Translations under genes and position numbers: made by a program
Part shown: one piece after another, positions 47,843-60,591 of the stretch
Layout of the letters: the number at the start of each line of letters is the position of its first letter
How positions within the stretch are numbered: position 1 is the first letter of the stretch
Notes under the pieces: model-generated
Told to the model about the DNA's origin: nothing
The model's input: the letters and a program-made list of their open reading frames with translations, nothing else
Database searches by the model: none
NCBI GenBank assembly: GCA_022835595.1
Contig: BQUP01000002.1
Span: forward strand, 2,094,534 to 2,158,533
Reading direction: 5' to 3'
Source: Cystobasidium ongulense
Taxonomy: Eukaryota; Basidiomycota; Cystobasidiomycetes; Cystobasidiales; Cystobasidiaceae
DNA length: 64,000 bases

Positions 47843-49908
47843 CTAAGACTGTTTCATACGCTGCATATGAACTTCACCATCACTTTCATGCTGTACCATA
47901 CCATGTCCTGCTTTATGAGAAGTACCTAATCTAGCACCTAAAGATCTATACCAATCCACAGTATCGGGTGTAAAGTTCTTGACTTCCTGTTCGGCTGATT
48001 GTACTTGTTGTTGTTGTTGTCCTGTAGTAGTAGTATTTCCATTTTTTTCAATTGTAATAAGTAAATCAGCTAATTCTTGAGCAGCGGAAGAACGCATTTT
48101 CAACATTTGTCGAATCTTATTCTCTTGATTTGTGGATGTGTTTGTTATAAATTGAGGTAACCAAATACCAGCTAAAACTCTCCAAGTAGCAACTAATTTT
48201 TTCCATCTAGTATAGTTTTTATCAACTAACTTTGTATGATAATAACCGAATAAAACAGTCCAAGCACAAGCAAGTATATAACCTATGGGAGTAAAAGCAA
48301 AACAAGCCCAAGTAAAAAAGAAAATAGTAGGATAAATGAAAACAATTAAAACTAATAAAGAGAAAACAATTTTATTTTGAGCAAAAGCTTCAGGTTCTTT
48401 TGAATTTAAATAAACCTGAGTGAATTTGCCAATTGCATAAACAGGTAAATGAGCTAATAGAGGTAATATAAAGAAAGGTAAATAAACTAAAGATGAAAAA
48501 GTAGTCTGAATTAATGCCCATAGGGTACGTAGACGATCTGGTGGTCTTGCTACTGTTTGAGGATCTAATACTCGAGGTAGTGGGAGTGCATTCAATGAAG
48601 CGTTTGTAAAATGTCGCGCTCGTAGGAGAGATTCGTATTCTATTAGAGCCTTGCGTGCAGATGCCGCAGAATCAGCATATTGCGAAGAGGGTGAGAGGAG
48701 GTCCACGAGACTGCGAGAGAACAAGGTATATCAGGTGTCAGCAATCACGAATGTACAGGTGTTTGCAAGTGTGAAATGGAAGTAAATGCCCACCTCTGGG
48801 AAATATCAATCCAATGGTCCAAAGGTACATTATCATCTTCACCCCATAATAATTCTCTTGCAGTTTCAGCAGCTCTAAGGGTATCCCAATCAGGAGCATT
48901 AATAGTTAATTTAATCATCGTATTCCTAATTTCTTGTGTGAGCGCTTTAACTGCCTTCTTAGGATTCTCAGAATCTGTAGAGTCCAAGAACTGATCTATA
49001 TAAGGTTTTGTGTTTATCGACTTTGAGAAAGTCATTATTGCTCTTGTTCTATAACTTGTTTTTTTAGTATATACTATTGAAGCTACTATTACTGTTGCAT
49101 CTTTTGATCCATTCTTTATTGCTTCTGGATCATTGCGGAGATTCTTAGCGTACTCTAGTATGGCCTGTGAGCAAAACGGAATGGTTCATATGTCAGCTTG
49201 CGAGATGATATATAAATGTTTAAGGCCTAAGTAGGGACCCACCCAACTAGCACCATCTTTAATCTCCTGCAATCTAGGTTCGGTATAACTAGTTCCTTCA
49301 GGGAAGATAGCGACTGCTTCACCAGCTTTGAGAGCTTCAAAAGTACCCGAGAATAGTTTTTGATTGTCTTTATTCTTTCGATCTACCGGGATATTGCCTG
49401 CGTCTTTCAAGAGGGCTGAAATAGGTCCATCAATGAAGATTGTTGATTTGGCCCAGCTGTTGGATTGGATTGTACATGCTGCGTCAGGACGGTATACACG
49501 ACGAGGGGAAAATGGACCAGCCTGGACTCACTAATGCAGCATTCGCTTGTATGGGAACCAGCATGACAGTATACCGGGCTGTGTACGGCCATCATTGCAT
49601 GCATGGATGCGGAAGCAAGCGGGTATCCGGGCATTCATTGACATGACCAGCAGAAGATCGCCAGACGGGAAATTGAAAAGAACAGCAGCAGGATGAGGTC
49701 AATCAGCGACAGGTAGCAGAGGGTATGAGTAGAGCAAGCATGTTACTCCACTCACATCCGTAATCATGTTCCAATGCGTGCAGCAAACGACAAGTGGACC
49801 CTCCTCTGGCACGTTCTCGCCGTGTTCCACTTGGACCTCTCTGAAGAAGCCGCTCATTGCCCATTCGCCTGCTTTGCGCAGGATGCGGTGGGAGGGTCCA
49901 AAGGTCAT
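47843..49908 (-). CDS. SCT1: Glycerol-3-phosphate / dihydroxyacetone-phosphate acyltransferase
   Basis: ER-membrane enzyme for the first acylation step of glycerolipid synthesis, Sct1/Gpt2 type. Several exons; ATG 49908, stop 47843-47845. Acyltransferase motifs: CTHWNMITD (H-x5-D catalytic block, motif I), a glycine-poor FIDGPISALLKDAGNIPVDR region (motif II area) and AIFPEGTSYTEPRL (motif III, FPEGTS). After the catalytic part come two or more membrane helices (LVYLPFFILPLLAHLPVYAI and the long run around FIYPTIFFFTWACF) and a polar tail with a Gln run. The layout and size of about 620 residues agree with fungal Sct1/Gpt2. The start opens at MTFGPSHRILRKAGEW, just before motif I. Confidence 0.88.
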
Positions 49909-50389
49909 GGTTGAGGGTGTGTGTGGTGTCTGAAGTGGGATAGTCCGGTCCAGGTGTTGCTGTGTGTGTCCGAGTAGGCACTTTCCGGCTGCTGCAGTAT
50001 ACAAGTACGGTGTGGCCGGCGGTATGGCAGTGACGGGCTCGACGAGACTGGGGATGGAGTTGCAGAGTATTAGAGGTGACACCACTGCAATGCACGCCCG
50101 TGCTTGTGCCCTTCTCTGGTGGTGGATGGTATTCCTGCAGATTGGAGGCGTTCCAGCCCTCGTCGTCGACGTCGAGGCGCATCAGCTTGCTCTTGCACCA
50201 CGTCGCACTCGCCATCCTAGATAAGCAAACACAAGAGCACCCATACAGCACAGCTATCCAATCCACCAACACACCAATCACCAGTGAGTCGCCTTGTCTG
50301 GCTATGGCGCGCAGTCACCGGACATCCGAGTGCCGCATCATCCAGCGTAGGCACCATTCTGACAGCATCCAAGCAGACACACACACACC
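49909..50389. promoter_or_regulatory. Divergent promoter region of SCT1 and the 50390 gene
   Basis: Starts at 49908 (minus) and 50390 (plus) face away over 481 bases. CACACACA words lie immediately before the plus-strand ATG. Confidence 0.4.
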
Positions 50390-51115
50390 ATGGCAGCCAC
50401 AGCACAGACCATCGCAGGCCACCCCATCGCAATGTAGGCTGCCTGTCTCCCGCACCATCTTGCATTGGAGATCCACTGACCGGCCCATCTATCACTCACT
50501 CGCTTATCTCCACCGCGCACACCACCACAGGAAGGTCGGCGGCAGGCGCATGTCCCTCTCCAAGAGTCCAGCTGCACAGAAGAGCTTGTAAGTGACGGCT
50601 ACTCCTACACCCCGAACGGCAGCTCCCTCCATCTGTCTGCATCCTCCGCCGGTCAGCCATCGCCCTTGTCCTCTCGCTCTATGACTGGGAATGCGGGGGC
50701 CCGCCTTTTGCCACTGCGAGATGGCGGACGGAAGCTGGCTTGTTGGCAGACTGCGAATGCAGAGTATTCACAAGGCATCGTACACTGACTAACACTTCTA
50801 CACTACTCTTCCAGCCTCGCAAGCTCCCCACCCAAGCAGGCAGAGGTCCCTAAGCCAGCAGCAGCCACCACCACAGAGGACGACAAAGCCAATCCGACCT
50901 CACCAACAACACACAAAGAAGACGACTATCCACGACCAGACGGACATCACGAGACTAAAGAAGAGCAAGAACAGAAGAAGAAGGAAGAACAACATCAAGC
51001 TAATAAGAAAAAGGAGAAGAAGGAATTTGAACAAGTTAAACAACAGACTTTTAATAAGAACCCTCCTGCTCAGAATAACTTTAACATCAAGCAGCCTGCT
51101 GGAAAGACTATGTAG
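50390..51115 (+). CDS. Small Lys/Glu-rich protein, unknown
   Basis: Three exons, 50390-50433, 50531-50587 and 50815-51115, join with matching phases to 402 bases (133 residues). The product starts MAATAQTIAGHPIAMKVGG, then RRMSLSKSPAAQKSF, a Pro/Ala/Thr-rich middle, a strongly charged helix (EEQEQKKKEEQHQANKKK) and an Asn/Gln-rich end with NNFNIKQPAGKTM. RRMS is a possible kinase site. There is no membrane segment or known domain. Both introns have good GT and AG borders. The ATG context (CACCATGG) is strong. The family is not recognised. Confidence 0.65.
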
Positions 51116-51890
51116 ATCGGTTTCATCTTATCCTATGATAGTACTCTGTTCTTCGCAAGCCTGAATGGCCTTGGATGAAGCGAGTATGATAGGGAGGACA
51201 CTGAATAAAGGCGCGCTTGAAACCGGTTATTCTGAATGCAAAGTCAGCAACGCACAAGAATTGCAAAGATACAGCAAAGATACAGCAAAAATACTATAAA
51301 CAGAAAGTCGTCATATAACCAGCATGAAAACTACACAAGATTGAAAAAAATAAAAATGTACAGTCCCTTGAAGATCGTTTTTCGTTTTCGCTTGACCTTT
51401 TTCCTTTCGCGAAAAGCTTGTAGCTATAGTAACAACTTCACACTCGGGTTACCTGGATGAAGCATTAAAACAATCCCCTTGCTCTTTCTATCATGCATAT
51501 TTGCTTCGGATGACTCTGTGCCCAGCCCATGTTACCAAGTGGCGTACACGTGGTCGCGTTTGCTATACTGCAAGCACAGCAGGAAGACTGACTGATGGTA
51601 CGCATGTCTGTGTATCTCTATTGTCTGGCTGTAGTCTGCATGTCTCTGTCGGCTTGTTTGACTCCTCGCCCCAAGTGTAGTGGCGTGGATCTGCTTGTCG
51701 TCGTTTGAAAGGTGTAGCTTCATGTCTTCATCACACCAAGTCCTTACATTCCGCTGCTCACTCACCCATCAAGCACGCAAGACGGTCACATCGAGCTTGG
51801 TCATTCTTCACCCCTCGCTCAAGCTGCAGTAGAGTCGGGTGCTGCGACGGCAAAGGCAAGGCAGTGCAAGCATCATCATCGCCGGACACC
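51116..51890. other. Intergenic before AKR1
   Basis: 775 bases without a supported exon. The frame upstream of the AKR1 ATG is open back to 51705 but its sequence is not family-like, and the ATG at 51891 (CACCATGG context) is preferred. Confidence 0.4.
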
Positions 51891-54586
51891 ATGGCCAGCA
51901 GCAGCGAGCCAATCTACACAGACAGCAAAGCAGGTATACTGCACGATGGAGGCTATCAAGTAGACGATACTATAGCCAGCACAGAAGTAGATCAAACGAG
52001 AACTGTGAACATTGAGCATCCAGAATCTAATGTTCCAACGATACACTCCCTAGCACAACAAGGAGATCTAGAACGTATCAAAGAGTTGCTGGACAATGGA
52101 AGTGCGAAAGCTACTGATGTAGACAGTGAAGGCATCACAGCACTTCATTGGGCTGCTATGAATTCAGCTGTAGAAGTCTGTAGACTCCTCCTTGAAAGAG
52201 GTGCCGAAGTGGATGCTGTGGGTGGTGAATTGCACGCTACACCGTTGCATTGGGCTACGAGGTGGGTTAGACTATTCGCACATTTACAGCAACTGGTTCA
52301 GTAGATGATAAGCTAACTCTTTACTCCTCTACGTGGCTGTAGGAACGGCCTCACCTACGTTGTTCACTTGCTCATTCAGCATGGCGCAGACCCATCCCTT
52401 ACAGACGGACAAGGCTTCAATACTCTTCATCTAGCAGTCCATTCTCACAACCCAATGCTCATTGCCTATCTTACATCTCAACAATTGCCTCTGGCTATCG
52501 ATTCAGAGGATTCAGCAGGTCAAAGTGCCTTACAATGGGCATGTTATCAAGGAGATCAAATTAGTGTCTCCCTACTACTCAAAGCTGGTGCAGATCCAAA
52601 CAAGTCTGATACCTCGGGATTAACTGCAGTACATTGGGCAGCTGTTAAAGGATCAGTTGGGTGTATAGCAAAAGTAGTAGAAGCAGGAGGAGATTGTTTA
52701 AAGAAGAATAACGCAGATATGAATCCGGTCGATCTAGCGAGAAGACAACATAGTATACCTGCATGGAGTAGAGCAATGGAAACAATAGGTAGAGAATCAG
52801 ATGGTCGTATTAAGAAGAAAACGCTAAATGAAAAGCAAACAAAATACGCCATTTTCCTATTACCTTTAATGACAAGTTTTTTATTCATTAAAACGTTAGA
52901 AATATTACCTTGGCATACTGGTTTGATTTTATCTATAGCTGAATTATTTGGAATGCATCATATAATTACTAAAGTTTTATTAGATGCTAAACCAAACTTA
53001 GGTGGTACAAAATCAGGTGATGCTATGCAAAAATCTCCTTATTTAGTTGCTATTTTATGTGCTAGTATTTTTTGGGTCGGTTATATTTGGCTTACTGTTA
53101 TTGTCGAGAGTAAGTTCCTCTACTTTCGTCATTCTTCTGGGCGATATCTCATGCCAGATGAACTCTTATGCTGATTTTATCCTTTTTCTTTTTTCTCTTG
53201 CGTGAAAAGACACCTCGGCATACGCGTATACAAACTGCTTTTGTGCAGCTTCTACCCTATTAACGGCGTACAATCTATTCCGCGCAGTGAGCTTAGATCC
53301 TGGATTCATATCAAAACCAGCAAGCGAAAATGAAGTTCGAGAAGTACGTTCCACTTTTCTCTCACTTTTTCACTCTCTATTATATCGACTATGGCTAAAT
53401 GATGTCTCGTGCGCATTACAGATTGTTGATCATCTCACTAGTCATGGAAAAATGAATGGACAGCACTTTTGCCTGGTTTGTATGGCAAGGCAGCCTGTAC
53501 GTTCGAAACATTGCAGGCATTGCAATCGATGCGTAGCTCGATTTGATCAGTGAGTACCGCTTGCCTATATAAGATCGCCTTGAACAGTAGGAAAAGATTG
53601 TTGAAACTAAACTTTTTATTCCTCTAGTCACTGCCCTTGGATTTGGAACTGCGTTGGCGTCAATAATCATCGTCAATTCACTTGTTTTGTAATGGCACTT
53701 ATTTGTGGTATTGTCAGCTTTGATTACCTGTCTCTCCAATGTGAGTGCAGTATCACAGTGCAGCTGATGCATAAACACCGGCTGACATTAGTTTTGGACA
53801 ACGTTCCAATCAGACTTCTCTGCCAAGACGCCTAACTATGATCCAGAAACTATGTCAACAACGTGTCTGTTCCCCTCCTCGATATGCGCAGCTGCGAACT
53901 TCGATGTTCGGACTTTCGTCGTTACGATTTGGGCTACTATACAAATCTCATGGACAGCTATAGTATTAGCTACTCATCTTTATCAAATCACTCGGAACAT
54001 CACAACGTACGAATTAAGTAATCTAGGGCGATACGGTCATATGGGTTCAAGAGGTATCAGTGCAGCGGCTCAAGAAGGCTTCATGGCTGGACATGCTCAT
54101 GCGGCTGCTCCTAGTGCAGATGGGATGGCAACTGGCTCGACTTCAGGAGGACATGTCCATGGGCCTGCTTGCAATCACGGTCAGGGTCATGGGCACACTC
54201 ATAACCCACTCAAAATTTGCGCAGGTCTAATAGGTCGCATTCTACCAAAGACACTACTTGCAATAGTAGGATTAGATTTATATACAAGAGGGGGAGGAGC
54301 AGAAGGAATAATGAGAGCAAATGAAGAAAAAAATAAAGGCACTAATCCATTTGATATTGGTATATTTCAGAATTGTACTGATTTTTGGAATAGAGGTAAA
54401 ACTTTAGGTGTTGATTATGAATCTTTATATGATTTACCACCTGAAGGTTTTATTAAATCTATTGCTAAACGTAAGAGAATGAATATTGGTCAGAAAAATG
54501 ATAATGGGAATAGTAGTAATGGAGGAATGATGAGATCTGGTGGATCTGGGTATGAAATGTTAAGTCAATCTGGTGAAGAGGTTTGA
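51891..54586 (+). CDS. AKR1: Ankyrin-repeat DHHC palmitoyltransferase Akr1
   Basis: Golgi protein S-acyltransferase that anchors proteins such as casein kinases. Exons 51891-52261, 52343-53109, 53210-53343, 53422-53549, 53628-53740, then about 53790-54586. Residues about 50-270 form five to six ankyrin repeats ([59 protein letters not shown]). Four or more membrane helices follow. The Cys-rich domain reads [20 protein letters not shown] then [16 protein letters not shown]; the intron at 53550 falls between the two His of DHHC. The last junction (53741 to about 53788) leaves one surplus base at a TTTT run; dropping one T restores FWTTFQSDF and the long final frame. The tail has an HG-rich loop and a C-terminal [15 protein letters not shown] block, the usual Akr1 TTxE/NPF region. 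Confidence 0.92.
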
Positions 54587-55106
54587 AAAGATTCATTGTT
54601 ATTCTTTTATCTCTGTATCGGTCATACCTTACGAATGAGAACGACCCTTGTATATTTGTGTCTATGTTACGAAAAGTCGATAAACGCAGAAAGACCTAGA
54701 CTTTTACACCATTTCGTTTATACCCTTTGTAGCAGATACATTCTTGGCCAATCTAATGGACGACCTTCCAATGTATACTAGCCTGGAGCTAGCCAGTAGT
54801 CTTCCTTGGTATGAATGCAACATCTTTGTCAATTCTACCAAAGGCTATACGTTCGCCACCATCATGTACAGAGCATCGTCGGCAGGACATGCGCGATAAG
54901 ACGTGAAAACAGCTGGATCTGCCTGGAAGGGCTGGATAACTGTACACCAACCTGTCTGTGATGCATCGAACAGAGAGCTTGTGTGCTGACTCGTTGTAAA
55001 TTCGCAGGCCAGCTCCTACGCCTGCTGTAGAGTCAGCCGCTGTGGAATAGCCTCTCTTCCAAGTCGACCAACTGCATCAACATCACACACACACTGTCCA
55101 GCAAGC
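54587..55106. other. Intergenic between AKR1 and the UBE2S-like gene
   Basis: 520 bases with no supported exon; CACACACAC tandem word at about 55085-55093 just before the E2 start codon. Confidence 0.4.
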
Positions 55107-56525
55107 ATGGTGAGTAGCTTACGACACCGTCAGGGACATAGTCACGCTCAATCACGCCTCTGGTCTGCAGCTCTCGTCGGCGGCTCTGCGCAAGGTGACC
55201 AAGGAACTGCAATCATTGCAGACAAGCCCGCCCGAGGGCATACGCATCCATGTCGATGAAGCGAACCTCTCTAATCTGACTGGATGGATAGGTGAGGCCC
55301 CTCCACTCGTTCACACGCTGCTGTTGTTGGCTACCATTGCGGTGTTGGTTGCGCGGTGTCCCGAGGCGGCTTGTTTACTGACCTTGGTTCTGGAATCTCG
55401 CTATCTCGACTCCCTTTTGGCTGGTTGATATCGCAAACGACACAGAGGGACCCGAAGGAACACCATTCGAAGGTGTGTATCCGCACGCTTCCTGTCGCTC
55501 AGCCATGACTCGGCCTTGCTCATGTCGATTGACTCGCCCTCTACAGGTGGTTACTTCAAGATCAGAATAAACCTCGCAGACTCGGATTTCCCAAATACGC
55601 CTCCAAAGTGTGAGGGATAGCCTGTCCATCTCTCAGTCAGCTATGTTTGATGCTGATACTGGTTTGTCGGTATTGACTAGGCACCATGGCGACAAAGATC
55701 TTTCATCCAAATGTCGCGCCGTCGACTGGAGAGATCTGTGTATCAACCCTTAAAAAGGATTGGAAGCGAGAGTATGGAATCGGTCATATTGTACGTCGCT
55801 TTCGCTAGATGATCATCTTCAAGTGTCATGTAACTTGCGTCAGTGCTGACTTTGCGTTGTACCTCTGCCTCTCCGCGCGCCTCGCCTGAACACAGCTTAT
55901 CACTGTCAAATGGTGAGCTTCCAACACGAATTCTTGTGTGGCACTTTCAAGATACAATTGCTGACGTGCTTGTGTAAATTACAGCCTTCTCATCCATCCC
56001 AATCCTGAATCAGCCCTGCATGAAGAGGCCGGCAAGTTGCTCCTCGAAGCATACGATGATTATGCCAAGCATGCCCGCCTCATGACAGACGTACACGCTC
56101 GACACCGCCCAGCGGAGTTCTCTACCGTTTCATCAGCATCCAAAGCCTCCACTTCCACTCCTTCCACCTCCTCATATCCCTCCACTTCAACCAAGCAACA
56201 CGCCTCTGTACCTTCTTTCGGCGCATCGGCACCGAACAATGAGAACCTCGACATAATCATGCAAGAAGCTCCTGAAATGAGCAAATCAGGTCCTTCATCT
56301 TCCTCTACTAGCTCGACGGGTTCAATGATCCCTAAGAAGCGACCCTCGCCAGCATCAATGAGCTCTACGCCTCTTTCTTCATTTGGCAATTCCGTGCCTC
56401 CACAGCCGAACAGTGGCGTTCTGGGAGCCACAGCCTCTAGTCACACTGCTAATGCAGCTAAGAAGGCAACTCCTGCTGCAAGTGGTGCAGCTGCTCAGAA
56501 AAAACGAACCCTCAAGAGGCTGTAA
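55107..56525 (+). CDS. UBE2S: Ubiquitin-conjugating enzyme E2, UBE2S type
   Basis: E2 that, in animals, extends Lys11-linked ubiquitin chains on APC/C substrates. Exons 55107-55109 (ATG only), 55171-55291, 55446-55472, 55547-55609, 55681-55790, 55896-55912, 55985-56525. The UBC fold: [54 protein letters not shown] with the catalytic Cys, [12 protein letters not shown], and [29 protein letters not shown] and the [13 protein letters not shown] pattern set UBE2S apart from other E2s. A 135-residue Ser/Thr/Pro-rich tail ends KKRTLKRL, close to the Leu-Arg tail by which UBE2S docks on the APC/C. Start choice: the lone ATG is followed at once by a GTGAGT donor, and exon 2 has no ATG of its own. Confidence 0.9.
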
Positions 56526-56797
56526 ACCTGTATTTCACGATGCGGGTTCTAGTCGACGCTTCCGCACTTACTGTGTAGCCTGAATACTATGCGCTTGACT
56601 TATGTCATGCCAAGTTTATGAGTTGTTAATTGTTGTCATTCAGTAGAGCAGCGGTGAAAGGAGTGAGAATGCTACATTTGACGATTGTTGTCTCGATGTT
56701 GTTCAATGCTGAAAAGCCATATTAATCTTGGAAGAGATTCTGGTTGCCTAGTTATGATTATTTTTATGCTAAATTTTACCTATCGTGATGACTACTC
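56526..56797. other. Convergent 3' region of the E2 and MFS genes
   Basis: About 270 bases of facing 3' flanks; nothing else seen. Confidence 0.4.
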
Positions 56798-59298
56798 TCA
56801 GGCTTCGACTTCTTCAATCCTAGTTTCTGCGGCTCCCCCCTTCTTTTCATTCATATATTGTTCTTCTTCATCCCTCTCTTTTTGGATCTTGGCCGCAAAC
56901 TTGGACTTCTTTCGGATTCTGTGGTAGACACAGTGTCAGATCTCGTCATTGCAAGCTAGAGGAGAGCTTCGTCGTCACTTACTTCTCGCCATTAGCATAA
57001 AAGTAGAAGATTGGGGTGGTGACGAGTATAGCAATACATGCGAGTATAAGCGAAGCCCTGCGGTATCGTGACACCGAAACCGTCAACAGGTGCATGGCAG
57101 AGTAAGGACTAAGAAGACTCACCATTGCAAGTGATACTTTCCACCAATGTTCTCATACATAGGTACTGAATATAATGCTGCAATACCAGATAGAAAATCT
57201 CGAGCGAAATCATTGCCTCCAGTAGCGGAAGCGGCGTAAACTGCAATGCCCGATGGGTTTGTTTTAGTAGCAACACTAGTGCACCGCTGGATTTCGGCCC
57301 ACGTACCTCCATAAGCGGCCACCGTATAGTCAATTGAGGAAAAGTAGATGCTGTAGTTTGCAATGCCCACCATTGTCACTCCAACCATTGTACCGATCCA
57401 ATGTACTGGCGGCCCAAGGGAAGTCCAAGCGAAAATCATCAGCCCGATGGGCTCAAACAGAATTACATATCGAAGCCACCACATGCGGGCTAAGCGTGAA
57501 GGAAATTGTATCAGTCATGATTTCCTGTTGGCTACTTTGGGGATATACATACCTTCGGGAGGTACTGATTTGGAACCCAGTCTACGGCGCTTCTGCCGGA
57601 AGTAGTGGATCGAAGGTAGGAAGGATAGGTAGGCAAGCACATAGCCAATGAGCAGCCTGTTGCAGCACATTATTCAGCTTAGCTGGCAATTAATAGCCGG
57701 TGCTGGAAGTTACGTACGGTAAGAATGCAAGAGAGGTTGTAACGGTTGTAAAGCCCCATTGGGCGTACACAGGAGTAAAACCTTGTAGGAAAGTAAAGAT
57801 GAGGGCGTCCGAGAAACCACTGACTGCCGATAGCCAGGCTATGATGGGCTCAGTGAAGAGCATGTGGAAGCTGAAAACACAGGTCTTCAGCTTGATCCTC
57901 ATATACAGTTACCCCTTAAAACTTATGTACTCACGGGCGACCCCAGATGACCAGCAGTTCCTTCATCGTCATTTTGTGTTTATTCAGTTCATTGGGTCCA
58001 TAGATGTTTGAATCCTCTCCGGTCCTTCTCCTTCGTTTGGCTTCGCGGTCGAGTAGTATTGTAGATCTAGTTTCCGGAACCAAGAAGAAATGCATTATCT
58101 GAACCCATCCTCCGACTATGAGTTGCGTCCAAAAGATCCATTTAAGACTAGCCCCATTCTCCAATGGGCCACCAATGACTGTAGAATATGACTTTGTCAG
58201 TCCAACAAACGGCAAAACTCAGATCCGTGTCGAGACGTACCTGCTCCGACGACTGAACCTGCATTTCGGAAGTTGCAATAAGTTAAACTACTAAATCCCT
58301 AGACGAAGTGAAATCTGCACTTACCGCCTACTGAAGAACTTTGGTGTGTAAAATTCGATATACTCAGCATCTGTCGCTGCATGACGGAAACCAATTCTGC
58401 TTACAGCACTAGGAAAGCTACAGCGTACTCCTGATCGTCGGGTCTGTATTGTCATGATCAGCAGTCGTCGAGAAGCGTTGGGACAGAGGGGACGTACAGC
58501 CACATATCGGCTACCACCCCCAGCGTTACTGAACCACCCGCTGTCGATAAGCCACCAAGCGCTCGGCAAACGACCAGGGTTGCAAAGCTGCGATGACACA
58601 GTCAGTATCTGTGCAGCAGACAGTGCCGTTCGCCAAGTAGTTCTGACGACATACTTTGGTGCAAATGCGCAGGGGATTTGCCAGATATTCACTAACAATA
58701 GCGAAAGCTGTTGGATTGGCCACCGTCCCACCTGAAGAAGAGATACTTTTCATTAGTGCTGTACCTAATTGTGATCCAGAAGATGTCCAAATCACCTCCT
58801 CAGACCAAGGCGCCCATAGCTATGGAATTAATAGTCAGCTACAGAAGGCAGCGCAGAGCTCCTTAAACCCTCACCTCGCATCCAAAAGCATATGCGACTA
58901 GGAAGGTCAATTGAGGCACTCGTGCTGCCTGCTCTGATATGCCGAACTCTTCAGATATTTTTCCAACACCGTTCGCGTATAGCGATGCATTGAGATTGAT
59001 GGAGATCTGAATCAAGAACATTTGCAGACTGTACGGAAATTGCCACATGTGAAAGTCTGAGCCAAGGCATGATCTTCTATCTCAGAGAGGAACTGGTGAC
59101 TTACAGTATCTGCCATTTACGCCAAGTAGACCAACTGTAGCCTAAATGTTGCATGGCATCCCTCTGCTTAAGCTCCCTCTTCTCCCCATTGCCTTGATTC
59201 CCGCTGACATTTCCTTCGTGGAGCTCCGCATGATCGACCTTTTCGTTCTTGCCGCCGGTCAAGGCACTGAATGGCCTGAACAGGGCTTGTTTATCCAT
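56798..59298 (-). CDS. MFS transporter, DHA1 drug/polyamine type
   Basis: About ten exons from ATG 59298 (MDKQALFRPFSALTGG) to TGA 56800-56798. A polar head (residues 1-60) precedes twelve predicted helices. Family marks: LNASLYANGVGKISEEFGIS, LTFLVAYAFGCELWAPWSEE, FGRWPIQQLSLLLVNIWQIP, the FLVPETRSTILLDREAKR segment after helix 6 that is characteristic of fungal DHA1 carriers, EPIGLMIFAW, and the closing YSVPMYENIGGKYHLQWA. The C-terminus is charged (KERDEEEQYMNEKK). The substrate is unknown; relatives export drugs or polyamines. Unlike the first MFS gene (13210), this is the 12-helix type. Confidence 0.88.
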
Positions 59299-60591
59299 AA
59301 TGCTGTAGACGCAAGAGTGTTGGTCGAAGCCAAGGTAACTTAGAGAATGCGTGCTTTGTTGCGCACGCCCCCGCATAATTTGCTTCTTTCTCGGGGATCA
59401 CTGATTCACAAGTCTCGCGGCGATGATGCCGGTCGGCTGTCACGTATTATATTTAGAACTTGTTGCTTAGATTCACGTCATCGGCCTCCTGAAGTGTAGG
59501 CCTATCTGTTCGTGCCAAGTGTTTATTAGATGTCGATGTAGAGGTAGGCTTAGGCTGTAACCACAGATCACCACCCAGAACCATAAATTCTTCTTCTACA
59601 GTTCGTGGATAAGTCTAAAATGAAGATGACTGGAAACCGCATCTAGCGTGTCTAGCTGTGAAGGCATCCGTTGCAAAGTCATCGCAATCATAAATCGTGC
59701 AGTAAGGGCCAACCAAGACTGTCAGCAGATGATGTATTCTGCACTAGAGCTTCTTCAGGGATGGCCGCGATTTTGAATGGGCTTAGGTTCTCAATAGGGT
59801 ACACTTGCGTCTGACCTAGATATCCCAATGACCGGAGAAGGCGTAAGAATCAGTCTCGATGCGCGACTGTCAGAACGCACCATCTGCAGGAAACAATCAT
59901 GGAGACTGCGGCTCTGCAAGCCAGGTTATGAATTGCCTTTTTCACATGCATGTATGCGACCGGCATCGCTGTCTGATGTGGTGGTAATCCAGGTTTCGGA
60001 CGGGCCATTTCTTTGGCAAGCATCAGGTTTTACTTGGATACAGCCGGAAGATCTGGGCCAAGTAAGGGTAGAGACTGGGCATCCGTGAGTCTTGCTTTCT
60101 TGCTTTGTAGCCTCTGTCGACGCAAATTCGCAAGCATCCCCCCAGCGTGGGGACCGAATGATAATTCGTCTAGAAGGTATCAGGGAAGCGAGGACCAGGA
60201 AATGCATATACAGCTCTTTACACTTTGATCTTAGCCCAAAGGAGCGGCCTTGCTGCCTTTCAGCATCGTAACTGGTGGTGCCTGGTGCATAATTTGTTTA
60301 GTCTGGCACGGAATATGCATCCAAATACGCGGTGTCACAACTGCGACGAATCAGCTCTATATTGTCCCAGGTACTTGTGTATCTACTTGCTTACATGCTG
60401 CACCTGCAATGGTGTCAGTCGAGGTGATGCGAAGCCACGGCGGTTGTTTCCTGGAGGACGCACCTTTGCAGGAGGCCAAACATTTCGCCCTGCAGCAGCA
60501 CGCAAAGGCAAGCTCGCAGCGTGCAGCGCGTGAGTTGGCAGAGACTGCTACTGCTCAAGCACGTCGTCTGCAGTCTGCTGTCGCTGTGAAG
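59299..60591. other. Divergent region of the MFS gene and SEC16
   Basis: About 1.3 kb. The SEC16 frame is open upstream of 60592 to about 60250, and the part from 60412 on looks partly protein-like, so a longer N-terminus is possible. No other gene is supported. Confidence 0.35.
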
